NCBI GenBank assembly: GCA_030524715.1
Contig: JAUNGB010000016.1
Location: 16,943-67,533, forward strand
Length of the DNA stretch: 50,591 nt
Source of the DNA: Eubacteriales bacterium
GTDB taxonomy: Bacteria; Bacillota; Clostridia; Lachnospirales; Lachnospiraceae
Direction of reading: 5' to 3'
A program made the position numbers and the translations under genes. Positions within the stretch are counted from its first letter, which is position 1, and each line of letters starts with the position of its first letter. The notes beneath the pieces are model-generated. The model saw only the letters and a program-made list of their open reading frames with translations, was not told the DNA's origin and searched no databases. Shown here in pieces: positions 33,940-43,223 of this stretch.

Positions 33940-34380
33940 ATGGATTTATCAAACTTAAGACCAGCAGAAGGTTCTAAGCACAGCGATAACTTCAGAAGAG
34001 GCCGTGGACATGGTTCCGGAAACGGCAAAACAGCCGGCAAGGGACACAAAGGACAGTTAGCTCGTTCCGGACATAAGAAACCGGGATTTGAAGGTGGACA
34101 GATGCCTTTATACAGACGTCTGCCGAAGAGAGGCTTTACTAACAGAAACTCTAAAGAAATCATCGCGATCAACGTTGACGTTCTGAACCGCTTTGAAGAC
34201 GGCGCAGAGGTTACTGTTGAGAGCTTACTGGAAAACCGCGCAATTTCCAAAGCTGGCGACGGCGTTAAGATTCTTGGAAACGGCGAACTTACTAAGAAAC
34301 TTAATGTAAAAGTCAATGCTGTCAGTGAGACTGCAAAAGCAAAAATTGAAGCTGCTGGTGGTACAGTAGAGGTGATTTAA
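33940..34380 (+). CDS. rplO: Ribosomal protein L15
   Basis: A 146-aa late-assembly 50S protein. It starts [20 protein letters not shown] and carries the Gly-rich [19 protein letters not shown] region. The ATG at 33940 is chosen with AAAGGAGG upstream; the frame opens nine bases earlier at a GTG next to that site. Its stop overlaps the secY ATG (TAATG). Confidence 0.96.
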   Translation: MDLSNLRPAEGSKHSDNFRRGRGHGSGNGKTAGKGHKGQLARSGHKKPGFEGGQMPLYRRLPKRGFTNRNSKEIIAINVDVLNRFEDGAEVTVESLLENRAISKAGDGVKILGNGELTKKLNVKVNAVSETAKAKIEAAGGTVEVI

Positions 34381-35696
34381 TGTTTGAGACTCTTAAAAAT
34401 GTTTTTAGAGTGAAAGAGATGAGGCGCAAGCTGCTGTATGTCGTATGGATGATCTTTGTCATCCGTGTGGGATCGCAGCTTCCCGTTCCGGGAGTAGACA
34501 GCGACGTCTTTAAACAGTGGTTTGAGAGCAATACCGGTGACGCATTTAATTTTTTTGATGCGTTTACCGGAGGGTCTTTCACCCAGATGTCTGTTTTTGC
34601 GCTGAATATCACGCCATACATTACTTCCTCGATTATTATGCAGCTTCTTACCATTGCCATTCCGGCATTGGAAGAAATGCATCGTGACGGTGAGGAAGGA
34701 AGAAAGAAAATTACTGCGATCACCCGTTATGTAACGGTAGGTCTTGCCCTGTTTGAATCCATCGCTATGGCCATCGGTTTCGGACGAGGCAACATGATCC
34801 CGGACATGAATTTCTTTAAGGGCGTCGTAGTAGTTGTTACTTTGACTGCAGGTTCTGCAATGCTGATGTGGATCGGCGAGCGTATTACAGAGAAGGGCGT
34901 CGGAAACGGTATTTCCATCGTACTTACTATTAATATCGTTTCCCGTATTCCAAGCGATCTGTCACTGCTGTATGAGAACTTTATTAAAGGGAAAACAATT
35001 GCAAAAGGAATGCTGGCAGGCGTGATTATCGCCGCAATCATTCTGTTAATGGTTGTTTTCGTCCTGATTCTCAATGGTGCGGAGAGAAGGATCCCGGTAC
35101 AGTATTCCAAAAAGATGGTAGGAAGAAAGATGATGGGAGGCCAGTCCACCAATATTCCACTGAAGGTCAATACTGCCGGCGTCATTCCTGTCATTTTCGC
35201 TTCTTCGATTATGTCGTTCCCGGGAATCATTGCACAGTTTGCCGGTAAGGGCAACGGTACAGGCATTGGTAGTGAGATTTTAAGAGGTTTATCATCTAAT
35301 AACTGGTGTAATCCAAAACAGCTCCAGTATAGCTGGGGACTGATCGTATACATTGTATTGTGTATTTTCTTTGCTTATTTCTATACTTCCATTACTTTCA
35401 ATCCGTTGGAGGTTGCGGATAATATTAAGAAGCAGGGTGGATTTATCCCGGGTATCCGTCCGGGAAAACCGACGTCAGATTATTTGACGAAAATCTTAAA
35501 CTATATTATATTTATAGGTGTAGTCGGACTCATTATTGTAGCGGTCATTCCGTTCATCTTTAACGGAGTATTTGGAGCAAATGTTTCCTTTGGAGGAACT
35601 TCTATCATCATCGTTGTTGGTGTAGTTCTGGAGACTGTGAAGCAGATTGAATCCCAGATGCTTGTCCGCAATTACAAAGGATTCCTGAACAACTAA
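34380..35696 (+). CDS. secY: Protein translocase subunit SecY
   Basis: A 438-aa, ten-helix membrane protein that forms the Sec channel. Typical stretches are RVGSQLPVPGVDSDVFKQW near the plug helix, YITSSIIMQLLTIAIPALEE, and GGFIPGIRPGKPTSDYL in the cytosolic loop that meets the ribosome and SecA. Coupled to rplO by a one-base overlap. A 190-bp spacer with a hairpin follows. Confidence 0.97.
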   Translation: MFETLKNVFRVKEMRRKLLYVVWMIFVIRVGSQLPVPGVDSDVFKQWFESNTGDAFNFFDAFTGGSFTQMSVFALNITPYITSSIIMQLLTIAIPALEEMHRDGEEGRKKITAITRYVTVGLALFESIAMAIGFGRGNMIPDMNFFKGVVVVVTLTAGSAMLMWIGERITEKGVGNGISIVLTINIVSRIPSDLSLLYENFIKGKTIAKGMLAGVIIAAIILLMVVFVLILNGAERRIPVQYSKKMVGRKMMGGQSTNIPLKVNTAGVIPVIFASSIMSFPGIIAQFAGKGNGTGIGSEILRGLSSNNWCNPKQLQYSWGLIVYIVLCIFFAYFYTSITFNPLEVADNIKKQGGFIPGIRPGKPTSDYLTKILNYIIFIGVVGLIIVAVIPFIFNGVFGANVSFGGTSIIIVVGVVLETVKQIESQMLVRNYKGFLNN

Positions 35697-35700
35697 AATG

Positions 35701-35729
35701 AAGGTTGTGGTGCGCTGCGCCACAGCCTT
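35701..35729 (+). promoter_or_regulatory. Hairpin after secY
   Basis: AAGGTTGTGGTGC and GCGCCACAGCCTT can form a 13-bp stem with G-T pairs. No proper T run follows, so partial termination or processing is more likely than a full stop. Confidence 0.5.
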
Positions 35730-35886
35730 GATTTGCTTAAGTCATATGCATGATGCAGCATGCATAGGGCAGGTGCCTTCATGATGCAGAAGGCAAGTGT
35801 GTTGTGCTCGCATATAAGCAATTGTCTGCGGCAGCATGGATAGACAGATTTAAGCAGTTTATAAAACAAAATGGGAGGTATAAGCT

Positions 35887-36531
35887 ATGAGAATCATTAT
35901 GTTGGGTGCTCCGGGAGCCGGAAAAGGCACGCAGGCCAAGAAAATCGCCGAGAAATATGGTATTCCGCACATTTCCACAGGGGATATTTTCCGTGCAAAT
36001 ATCAAAAACGGCACAGAGCTTGGCAAAAAAGCAAAAACCTATATGGATCAGGGACTTCTTGTTCCGGATGAACTGACCTGTGATCTGGTTGTGGACAGAA
36101 TCCAGCAGCCTGACGCGCAGAAGGGTTATGTACTGGACGGTTTTCCAAGAACAATTCCCCAGGCGGAATGTTTGACAGACGCACTGAATAAATTAGGCAG
36201 TAAGATTGATTATGCCATCGATGTAGACGTGCCGGATGAAAATATTGTGAACCGTATGTCAGGCAGACGTGCCTGCTTAAAATGCGGCGCTACCTATCAT
36301 ATCGTTTATGCAGCTCCGAAGACAGAGAATGTCTGCGATACCTGCGGTGAAGCATTAGTGCTTCGTGACGATGATAAGCCGGAAACCGTAAGCAAACGTC
36401 TGAATGTATATCACGAGCAGACACAGCCGCTTATCGACTATTATACAGGCCAGGGCGTATTAAAGACTGTAGACGGTACTAAAAACCTGGAGGAAGTTTT
36501 CCAGGAAATCGTGGCAATCTTGGGAGAATAA
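35887..36531 (+). CDS. adk: Adenylate kinase (zinc lid)
   Basis: A 214-aa enzyme that converts ATP and AMP to two ADP. The P-loop [10 protein letters not shown] is at residues 7-16. The lid holds a zinc site with CLKCGATYH and CDTCG, usual for Gram-positive bacteria. The lid Arg (RMSGRR) and the GFPRT motif are present. GGGAGG precedes the ATG. It sits between secY and map, the standard place. Confidence 0.97.
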   Translation: MRIIMLGAPGAGKGTQAKKIAEKYGIPHISTGDIFRANIKNGTELGKKAKTYMDQGLLVPDELTCDLVVDRIQQPDAQKGYVLDGFPRTIPQAECLTDALNKLGSKIDYAIDVDVPDENIVNRMSGRRACLKCGATYHIVYAAPKTENVCDTCGEALVLRDDDKPETVSKRLNVYHEQTQPLIDYYTGQGVLKTVDGTKNLEEVFQEIVAILGE

Positions 36532-36535
36532 AAGA

Positions 36536-37291
36536 ATGTCAGTTTCTATTAAATCAGAACATGAAATAGAGCTTATGAGGGAGGCAGGCCACCTTCTTGA
36601 AAAGGTACATGACGGCCTTGCCGCCTGCATCAAACCGGGTATCAGCACCAAGGAGCTTGATAAGATCGGAGAAGAGATGATCCGTTCCTTAGGCTGTATT
36701 CCCAACTTTTTGAATTACCAGGGCTTTCCAGGCTCCTTCTGCATCAGTTTGAATGATGAAGTAGTACATGGAATTCCTTCTGAGAAAAAAATCATCCAGG
36801 AGGGAGATTTGGTAAAAATCGATGCCGGACTGATTTATAAAGGTTATCATTCCGACGCCGCGCGTACCTATGCGGTAGGAGAGGTTTCCCCGGAAGCGCG
36901 TCAGCTTATGGAAGTAACGAAGCAGAGCTTTTTTGAAGGCATAAAATTCGCGAAAGCCGGAAACCATCTGAATGATATTTCAAAGGCCATCGGCGCCTAT
37001 GCGGCAAAATACCGCTATGGAATCGTCCGTGATCTGGTTGGGCACGGGATCGGCACCCATCTTCACGAGGATCCGCAAATACCGAATTTCCCGCAGAAGC
37101 GCAGAGGTATTAAGCTGATGCCGGGTATGACACTGGCAATAGAGCCGATGATCAATCTGGGACGCGCGGATGTGGCATGGGAGGATGACGACTGGACTGT
37201 TGTGACAATGGACGGTTCCCTCTCCGCACATTATGAGAACACCATTCTGATTACAGATGGTGAACCCGAGATTCTGACGCTTACAAAATGA
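36536..37291 (+). CDS. map: Methionine aminopeptidase, type I
   Basis: A 251-aa metallo-enzyme that removes the initiator Met. The metal ligands are visible in DAGLIYKGYHSDAARTYAVG (two Asp), GHGIGTHLHEDPQIPN (His), AIEPMINLGR (Glu) and the final ENTILIT (Glu). It starts 4 bp after adk and is followed by infA. The KOW-type protein gene often found between map and infA in Firmicutes is absent. Confidence 0.96.
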   Translation: MSVSIKSEHEIELMREAGHLLEKVHDGLAACIKPGISTKELDKIGEEMIRSLGCIPNFLNYQGFPGSFCISLNDEVVHGIPSEKKIIQEGDLVKIDAGLIYKGYHSDAARTYAVGEVSPEARQLMEVTKQSFFEGIKFAKAGNHLNDISKAIGAYAAKYRYGIVRDLVGHGIGTHLHEDPQIPNFPQKRRGIKLMPGMTLAIEPMINLGRADVAWEDDDWTVVTMDGSLSAHYENTILITDGEPEILTLTK

Positions 37292-37317
37292 TAGACGGAT
37301 GACACAGGAGGTTAAAA

Positions 37318-37536
37318 ATGTCAAAAGCAGATGTAATCGAAGTAGAAGGCACCGTACTGGAAAAACTGCCGAATGCGATGTTTAAAGTGGAACTGGAGAA
37401 TAAGCATGTAGTGCTTGCGCATATCAGCGGAAAGCTGCGCATGAACTTTATCCGTATTCTTCCGGGAGATAAAGTAACGATCGAACTTTCTCCGTATGAT
37501 CTGTCCAAAGGAAGGATTATCTGGAGGGACAAATAA
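37318..37536 (+). CDS. infA: Translation initiation factor IF-1
   Basis: A 72-aa OB-fold protein that binds the 30S A site. [20 protein letters not shown] and the end [13 protein letters not shown] are hallmarks. AGGAGG is upstream. rpmJ normally follows closely; here it lies 11.56 kb away. Confidence 0.97.
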   Translation: MSKADVIEVEGTVLEKLPNAMFKVELENKHVVLAHISGKLRMNFIRILPGDKVTIELSPYDLSKGRIIWRDK

Positions 37537-37540
37537 GGAA

Positions 37541-37585
37541 TTGAGGGGGCAAGCTCGGAGTTGCGAAGCCCGCATGCCCCCTCAA
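37541..37585. repeat. Perfect 11-bp inverted repeat after infA
   Basis: TTGAGGGGGCA (37541-37551) pairs with TGCCCCCTCAA (37575-37585), with GCTTCGC-type pairing inside. No T run follows, so it may be an intergenic palindrome at the left edge of the inserted cassette, or a processed terminator. Confidence 0.55.
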
Positions 37586-37686
37586 ACTCCCCCTGTTGGG
37601 CACGCAGGAAGCCTATGTTGTGGAAGGTTGGACTGTTCTGGCATATAGATGATACGCCGGGGCAGTTTTTTTTAAAGGATTTTATT

Positions 37687-38355
37687 ATGAAGATTTTAAT
37701 TATTGAGGATGATGCCGGGCTCAACCGCGGGATTTCCTTTGCGCTTGCACAGGAAGGGTATGAAACTGTGACGTCCCGGACGCTTAAGGAGGGGCTGGAG
37801 CTTTTTGACAGGGAGAAGCCTGACGGGGTACTGCTGGATCTGAATCTGCCTGATGGCGACGGGATGGAAGGCTGCAAAAAAATCCGGGAGAAGTCGGAGG
37901 TTCCGGTGCTGATGGTGACGGCGCGTGATATGGAGGTGGATGAGCTTATGGGACTGACCAACGGGGCGGATGACTATATTACCAAGCCCTTTTCCATAGC
38001 TGTCCTGAAGGTCAGGCTGGAGAACCTCCTGAAGCGGAAACGAAGAATACCAGAAGAGAAACCCCTTCTGGTATCCGGAGAGATCCGCATGGATACCAAA
38101 GCTCTCCGTACATTCAGGGGAGAGGAAGAACTGGAATTAAGTATGACGGAGTATCGCCTCCTTCAGTATTTTCTCGAAAACAAAAACCAGGTGCTTTTAA
38201 AGGAGCAGATTCTGCAGCATATCTGGGATGCGGACGGAAATTTTGTGGAGGAAAATACCCTCGCTGTGAATATCAGCCGTTTGCGCAGGAAAATCGGCGG
38301 GAATTATATACGAACCATTCAGGGAATGGGATATCTCTGGGAGGAAAGCCGATGA
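37687..38355 (+). CDS. OmpR/PhoB-family response regulator
   Basis: A 222-aa regulator. The receiver has acid pocket EDD at 7-9, phospho-Asp in VLLDLNLPDGDG near 52, and Lys in TKPF. The C-terminal winged helix shows ELSMTEYRLLQYFLENKNQV and ENTLAVNISRLRRKIG ending in IQGMGYLW. The ATG at 37687 has AAAGGA upstream. It overlaps the kinase gene in an ATGA. Targets probably include the adjacent ABC genes. Confidence 0.93.
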   Translation: MKILIIEDDAGLNRGISFALAQEGYETVTSRTLKEGLELFDREKPDGVLLDLNLPDGDGMEGCKKIREKSEVPVLMVTARDMEVDELMGLTNGADDYITKPFSIAVLKVRLENLLKRKRRIPEEKPLLVSGEIRMDTKALRTFRGEEELELSMTEYRLLQYFLENKNQVLLKEQILQHIWDADGNFVEENTLAVNISRLRRKIGGNYIRTIQGMGYLWEESR

Positions 38356-39311
38356 CAGCGCAGTCATGGAACTGGATCCTTGGGATAGGCCTTGTGGTGT
38401 GCCTTGGTGTTCTTGTGGCGGTGATCCTGTATTTTTTGAGACAGTGGAACAGGCTGGAGAGAATGCTGGAAGAGGCGGAAAAGGATATATACAGCGGGAA
38501 ACACCGGGAATTACAGGACACCAGGGAATCGAAGCTTTTGGGACAGGTATGCCGGATCCTGAATACTGCGCAATATAAAGAAAGGCAGGCAGTGGGAGAG
38601 AAAAATCAGGTAATGGAGCTGATCTCGGATCTTTCCCATCAGCTTAAGACCCCTCTGGCGAACATTGTGATGAATATGGAACTCCTGAAAGATAGCTCTA
38701 TGGATGAAAAACGGAGAACAGAGTTTCTGGAGCGTACGGCAGGACAGGCGGCAAAGATGCAGTGGCTGATGGAGAACCTTCTGAAAGCCTCACGTCTGGA
38801 AAACGGGATGCTTGATTTTCAGGCGGAGGATACGCTGATTAAGGGGACGATCGCGAAGGCAGTCAGCGCCGTCTATGCCCAGGCTTCCGGGAAGGAGATT
38901 TCTATTTGCGTGGAGGAATTTCAGGATTTTCCCTTGTATCATAATCCCAGATGGACGGTGGAAGCCCTTACGAACCTTCTGGAAAACGCCATAAAATATT
39001 CTCCACGGGGGAGCTGTGTGCGGGTTGGAATTTCCAGACTGGATTTTTATACCAGTATCACAGTGGCAGATGAGGGAATCGGAATTCCTGAGAAGGAATA
39101 CAACCGTATATTCCAGAGGTTTTATCGGGGCAGGGCGGCGGAGCAGGAGGAAGGCAGCGGCCTTGGGCTGTATCTGGCGCAGTTGATTCTGCAGCAGGAG
39201 AAAGGGTATATTACGGTGACCTCCAAACCGGGACAGGGAAGTGTTTTTTCAGTATTTTTGTTAAATCAGGGAGAAAAACGCGGCTGCGATAGCAGATGCA
39301 AAAGTGTTTAA
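38352..39311 (+). CDS. Membrane sensor histidine kinase
   Basis: A 319-aa kinase with one strong transmembrane segment (WILGIGLVVCLGVLVAVILYFL) near the N-terminus and hardly any extracellular part, as in intramembrane sensors that work with ABC transporters. Phospho-acceptor His is in DLSHQLKTPLANI. The ATPase has NLLENAIKYS, DEGIGIP and GSGLGL boxes. The last 18 or so residues (GEKRGCDSRCKSV) do not look like a usual kinase end and overlap a fragment of another frame, which suggests a junction near 39270. Confidence 0.9.
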   Translation: MTAQSWNWILGIGLVVCLGVLVAVILYFLRQWNRLERMLEEAEKDIYSGKHRELQDTRESKLLGQVCRILNTAQYKERQAVGEKNQVMELISDLSHQLKTPLANIVMNMELLKDSSMDEKRRTEFLERTAGQAAKMQWLMENLLKASRLENGMLDFQAEDTLIKGTIAKAVSAVYAQASGKEISICVEEFQDFPLYHNPRWTVEALTNLLENAIKYSPRGSCVRVGISRLDFYTSITVADEGIGIPEKEYNRIFQRFYRGRAAEQEEGSGLGLYLAQLILQQEKGYITVTSKPGQGSVFSVFLLNQGEKRGCDSRCKSV

Positions 39312-39366
39312 GCGCGTAGGTTGGAATATTCTTGATATTCCAACTGCACAGGTGGAAGAATTTTTG
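39275..39366 (+). pseudogene. 3' fragment of an unknown gene overlapping the kinase end
   Basis: In another frame the DNA reads NAAAIADAKVFKRVG then WNILDIPTAQVEEFL and a stop near 39366. The composition looks like a real protein C-terminus, but I cannot name the family. It contains a 10-bp inverted repeat (GTTGGAATAT/ATATTCCAAC, 39321-39345). It may be leftover DNA from an insertion. Confidence 0.3.
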
Positions 39367-39408
39367 TAAAAGAATTTCTGTAATAGAGATTCTATAATAA
39401 AATAAGAG

Positions 39409-39468
39409 GCAGGTAGTTGTACAGTAGTCATATTTCTGACAAAACTGTCACAACTTACCTGCTTTTTT
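39409..39468 (+). terminator. Terminator upstream of the ABC operon
   Basis: GCAGGTAGTTGTACAG (39409-39424) pairs with CTGTCACAACTTACCTGC (39445-39462) with small bulges, followed by six T's. It separates the two-component genes from the ABC genes. The remaining bases to 39611 hold no gene I can support. Confidence 0.7.
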
Positions 39469-39611
39469 GTCAGGGCGCTGTAAGATTGGTTTGGTAAAAT
39501 ACAATCGTATCAAAGGTAAGCTTACCAAAGGCAGCCCGTTGGGAACATGCGGCGTGCTTTTGGGCAGCATGGAGACGGTGGTTATCCGCCGGATGACGAG
39601 GAGGATTGAGA

Positions 39612-40313
39612 ATGAGCAGCATACTGGAAACGAAAGGCTTAAAAAAATATTACGGAAACGGAGCCAATCAGGTAAAAGCCCTTGACGGAGTAAATCTTTG
39701 TGTGGAGGAAGGGGAATTTGTGGCGGTGGTAGGGGCCTCCGGCTCCGGCAAATCCACTCTTCTGCACATGCTTGGTGGGCTGGATTATGCCACAGAGGGA
39801 ACTGTGAAGGTAGCAGGAAAGGAAATTTTCAGGCTGAATGAAAATGAACTGACGATTTTTCGGAGAAGGAGAATCGGTTTTGTTTTTCAGAGCTATAATC
39901 TGGTGCCGATCTTAAATGTTTATGAGAATATTGTGCTTCCGGTGGAACTGGACGGAAGAAAACCGGATGAGGCGTTTATCAGCGACGTTATACGGACGCT
40001 TGGGCTTTCGGATAAGACAGAGAGTCTTCCGGGGCAGCTTTCCGGCGGGCAGCAGCAGAGGGTGGCCATTGCCCGCGCCCTTGCGGCAAAACCCGCCATC
40101 ATTCTGGCGGATGAGCCCACTGGAAATCTTGACAGCAAAACCACTCAGGAGGTTCTGGGGCTTCTGAAGCTGACAGGGGAGCGGTTCCACCAGACGGTGG
40201 TGATGATCACCCACAATGAAGCGTTGGCACAGCTCTGTGACCGTGTGATTCATATTGAGGACGGCAAAATCGTAAATGACCGCCGAAATGGAGGTGTTTC
40301 CTATGAGAAATAA
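39612..40313 (+). CDS. ABC transporter ATPase, MacB/LolD type
   Basis: A 233-aa ATPase: Walker [11 protein letters not shown]-loop [10 protein letters not shown], signature [15 protein letters not shown], Walker [13 protein letters not shown], and the H-loop ITHNEAL. This subfamily drives FtsX-like permeases in antimicrobial-peptide defence or surface-molecule transport. The ATG at 39612 has GAGGAGG seven bases upstream. Its 3' end overlaps the permease gene by 11 bp. Confidence 0.92.
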   Translation: MSSILETKGLKKYYGNGANQVKALDGVNLCVEEGEFVAVVGASGSGKSTLLHMLGGLDYATEGTVKVAGKEIFRLNENELTIFRRRRIGFVFQSYNLVPILNVYENIVLPVELDGRKPDEAFISDVIRTLGLSDKTESLPGQLSGGQQQRVAIARALAAKPAIILADEPTGNLDSKTTQEVLGLLKLTGERFHQTVVMITHNEALAQLCDRVIHIEDGKIVNDRRNGGVSYEK

Positions 40314-42936
40314 CAACGGAGCGGTCATTCGGAAGCTTTCCGGGAGAAGCTTTCGGAATAATCGTATGAGAAACGCCTTTGCGATCCTTGCCATTATCCT
40401 GACAGGGATGCTGTTTACGGCGGCGTTTTCTCTGGTAAGCGGTATGATACAGGTAGCGGAAGAAGAGACTATGCGCGAAGTGGGCGGAAGATTCCACGCG
40501 GGCTTAAAGAATGTGACAGAAGAGCAATATGATAAGATCACGGAAGATCCTATGGTGAAACGCAGCAGCTATAATATCCTGATCGGCCATGCCGAAAATA
40601 TTGTAAAAAGGCAGGCAGAGCTTCGGTATGTTCCCCAGGAAAAGGATCTGGAGGATTATTTTATCAGGCTGGAAGAAGGCCGCCTTCCGGAAGCGGAAAA
40701 TGAGATTGTGGTGGATACCATTGTAATGGACGAATGTAAGGTGTCTCATGCGCTTGGGGAAACGATTCCGCTGACGTTTTCCTTTATGGGAAAAACGATT
40801 CAGAAGGATTTTGTGGTAAGCGGCTGGTACGAAGGAGATCATGTGAGCCATGCAAGCGAACTGTTTTTTTCTGAGGCATATTGGATGGAATTGAAGGGAG
40901 ACCTTACAGATGAGGATTTTGGGGAATGGTACAAGGAGCATCCGGAGGATAACGGCGCAGGGCTCAGAAGCGGGAATCTGTTTTTTGAAAACACCTCTGA
41001 TCTGGAGGAAAAAGTCCGTACAGTGATTTCCAATGCCGGATATGAGCCGGGAACGGAGGTTGCCTATGGGGTGAACTGGGCGTACATGACCAGCAGAATT
41101 TCCACAGTTGACCCTGTTACGCTGGCAATTCTGGGCGGTGCGGTTCTTGTGATCCTGCTGACAGGATATCTGATCATTTTTAATATTTTCCAGATTTCTG
41201 TCATGAGTGATATCCGCTTTTATGGATTGCTGAAGACCATAGGAACCACGAAAAAACAGATACGGAGTATGGTAAGGCGTCAGGCTCTTATAATGTCTGT
41301 ACTTGGTATTCCCATCGGGCTTCTGGCAGGTTACGGGGTCGGAAAGTGCGTACTGCCTTTTGCCATGAGCTTTATGAGCTATAATATAGAGATTTCCCTG
41401 AAGTTCCATCCTATGATTTTTGTATTCGGAGGGATGTTTTCCGCGCTGACCGTATTTTTAAGCTGCAGAAAGCCGGGAAAGATCGCGGGAAGCGTGTCGC
41501 CTATAGAGGCGGTAAGATATACGGAAGTCACGACTTCCAAAAAGAAAAAGAAGAAACGAAGAGGACAGTTCAGCCTGTTTTCCATGGCTTTAGCCAATCT
41601 TGGAAGAAATAAAAAGAAAACGGCTGTGGTTGTGGCGGCGATCACCCTGAGTATGGTGCTTCTGACTCTGGTCATGACAGGCGTGGGAAGCTTCCGTATT
41701 GAAAAATTTATGGACTACCGGATCGTCGGGGATTATATGCTGGGAAACAATAATCTTGTTGGTTCTGCGGCGAGTGTCATGGACTATGAATTGGATGACG
41801 CTTTTATACAGTATGCAGATTCCCAGAGGGGAATTCTGGAAAAAAATGAGCTGTGGAGGAACTGCTATGGAAGAGAACTGGTGATGGATGAAGACGCTCT
41901 TGCCCAATACAGGAAGCTGGATGCGGAGGGGAAGCTGGAACACCATGAATTTACAGAGTATACACTTGAGCAGGTACTTGCAGGAAAAATGAATATGGGA
42001 AATCATTTTTACGGCTATACCGATGCCCTTCTGGAAAATCTGACGGTGCTGGAAGGAAATCTGGATATCGAAAAATTTCAGAAGGGAGATTATATTCTGA
42101 TCGGTACCATGTTCGGAACGGAAGAATTGACGGCAGAGGACGGCCTGTATCATCCGGGAGACATGGTTACGGTCCAGTCTGTGACAGAACAATCCCAAAT
42201 GCATGAGATCACAGATGATTCCGGAGAGGTGATCGACGTATGGTATGACAATATGGAGACAAAGGAGTATGAGGTGATGGCAGTGGTAGATATCCCTCAC
42301 AGTCTGGATATCCACGCGTATAGTTCTAATGCAATGGATGTGGTGCTCCCCCTTCGGGAATTTACGGAGAAGCCCGGGAGTAACGAATGCTTTGCGGTAT
42401 CCTACAGGGTGGAGGAAGAAGCCGGGGAGGAATTTGAAGCGGCGCTGAAGGATTATACAGAAAACAGAAATCCGGAAATGGGATACCTTTCCAAGAATAC
42501 ACTCCGGAAAGAATTTTCCGGTATGGTAGGGGTCATCTCCACCATCGGAATCGCCTTGTCATCCGTGATCGCTTTTATCGGGATCCTGAATTTTATCAAT
42601 GCGGTGATCACCGGAATTATCGCCCGGAAACGGGAATTTGCCATGCTTCAGAGCATTGGCATGACCAATGGGCAGCTTCAGAAAATGCTGGTATATGAAG
42701 GGGTCAGCTACGTAGCCGCCGCAGGGATTATCAGCTTTTGTCTGGGAAGCGTGATGGCATGGCAGTTGTTTACCGCATTGAATCAGGTGATCCTGTTCTT
42801 TGAGTACCGGTTCCAGATACTCCCGTTCCTGATCATGATCCCTGTCCTTCTGGCAGTATCCGTGGCGGCCCCTCTTGCAGCCTACAGAAAAGTGAAAAAG
42901 AAAAGTATTGTGGAGCGTCTGCGGGAAACGGAGTGA
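40303..42936 (+). CDS. ABC transporter permease with two FtsX domains
   Basis: An 877-aa protein. One transmembrane helix (AFAILAIILTGMLFTAAFSL) is followed by a large extracellular domain of about 230 aa, then three helices, a second large extracellular domain, and three more helices near the C-terminus (FSGMVGVISTIGIALSSVIA onward). Both FtsX units show the typical RRxLRRxIxT- and IGMTNGQLQKML-like loops. The ATG at 40303 has GGAGG upstream. With the ATPase and the sensor genes it fits a sensing/export unit for envelope stress. The substrate is unknown. Confidence 0.88.
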   Translation: MRNNNGAVIRKLSGRSFRNNRMRNAFAILAIILTGMLFTAAFSLVSGMIQVAEEETMREVGGRFHAGLKNVTEEQYDKITEDPMVKRSSYNILIGHAENIVKRQAELRYVPQEKDLEDYFIRLEEGRLPEAENEIVVDTIVMDECKVSHALGETIPLTFSFMGKTIQKDFVVSGWYEGDHVSHASELFFSEAYWMELKGDLTDEDFGEWYKEHPEDNGAGLRSGNLFFENTSDLEEKVRTVISNAGYEPGTEVAYGVNWAYMTSRISTVDPVTLAILGGAVLVILLTGYLIIFNIFQISVMSDIRFYGLLKTIGTTKKQIRSMVRRQALIMSVLGIPIGLLAGYGVGKCVLPFAMSFMSYNIEISLKFHPMIFVFGGMFSALTVFLSCRKPGKIAGSVSPIEAVRYTEVTTSKKKKKKRRGQFSLFSMALANLGRNKKKTAVVVAAITLSMVLLTLVMTGVGSFRIEKFMDYRIVGDYMLGNNNLVGSAASVMDYELDDAFIQYADSQRGILEKNELWRNCYGRELVMDEDALAQYRKLDAEGKLEHHEFTEYTLEQVLAGKMNMGNHFYGYTDALLENLTVLEGNLDIEKFQKGDYILIGTMFGTEELTAEDGLYHPGDMVTVQSVTEQSQMHEITDDSGEVIDVWYDNMETKEYEVMAVVDIPHSLDIHAYSSNAMDVVLPLREFTEKPGSNECFAVSYRVEEEAGEEFEAALKDYTENRNPEMGYLSKNTLRKEFSGMVGVISTIGIALSSVIAFIGILNFINAVITGIIARKREFAMLQSIGMTNGQLQKMLVYEGVSYVAAAGIISFCLGSVMAWQLFTALNQVILFFEYRFQILPFLIMIPVLLAVSVAAPLAAYRKVKKKSIVERLRETE

Positions 42937-43054
42937 TAAGATAGAAGACATATAAGACAGAAGACATTTATAATAGAAGACACATATATTTCTTAAAGTT
43001 TTCATAGAATTAACATAATTTGGAAGTATAGTGGCAGTACTCCATAAAAATAGA

Positions 43055-43165
43055 ATCAGATGTGGGATGACTCCCGCCTCTATAGGCGGTGAGTAACAAG
43101 TTTGTATCAGTGGCGGGATTCAATCCCCCATCTGATATATGCTCTAAGACTCGCGAGCGAGTCTT
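43055..43165. repeat. Structured palindromic element upstream of the secreted-protein gene
   Basis: An outer inverted repeat (ATCAGATG..GGGAT..CCCGCC at 43055-43078 against 43112-43136) encloses a hairpin CCGCC/GGCGG (43074-43089). A second palindrome AAGACTCG-CGAG-CGAGTCTT is at 43146-43165. The plan looks like a small palindrome-associated mobile element or an RNA. The family is not identified. A weaker relative of the second palindrome lies at 5058-5073. Confidence 0.5.
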
Positions 43166-43223
43166 GAACAGAAATGGGGAGAGTATAAAAAATAAAAGAG
43201 ACGCGGACAGGAAGGGAAAATTT

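Noticed and set aside
39467-39685. 72-codon open frame before the ABC ATPase
   Set aside because: It overlaps the ATPase start in another frame and no family is recognisable. It starts inside a terminator T run.
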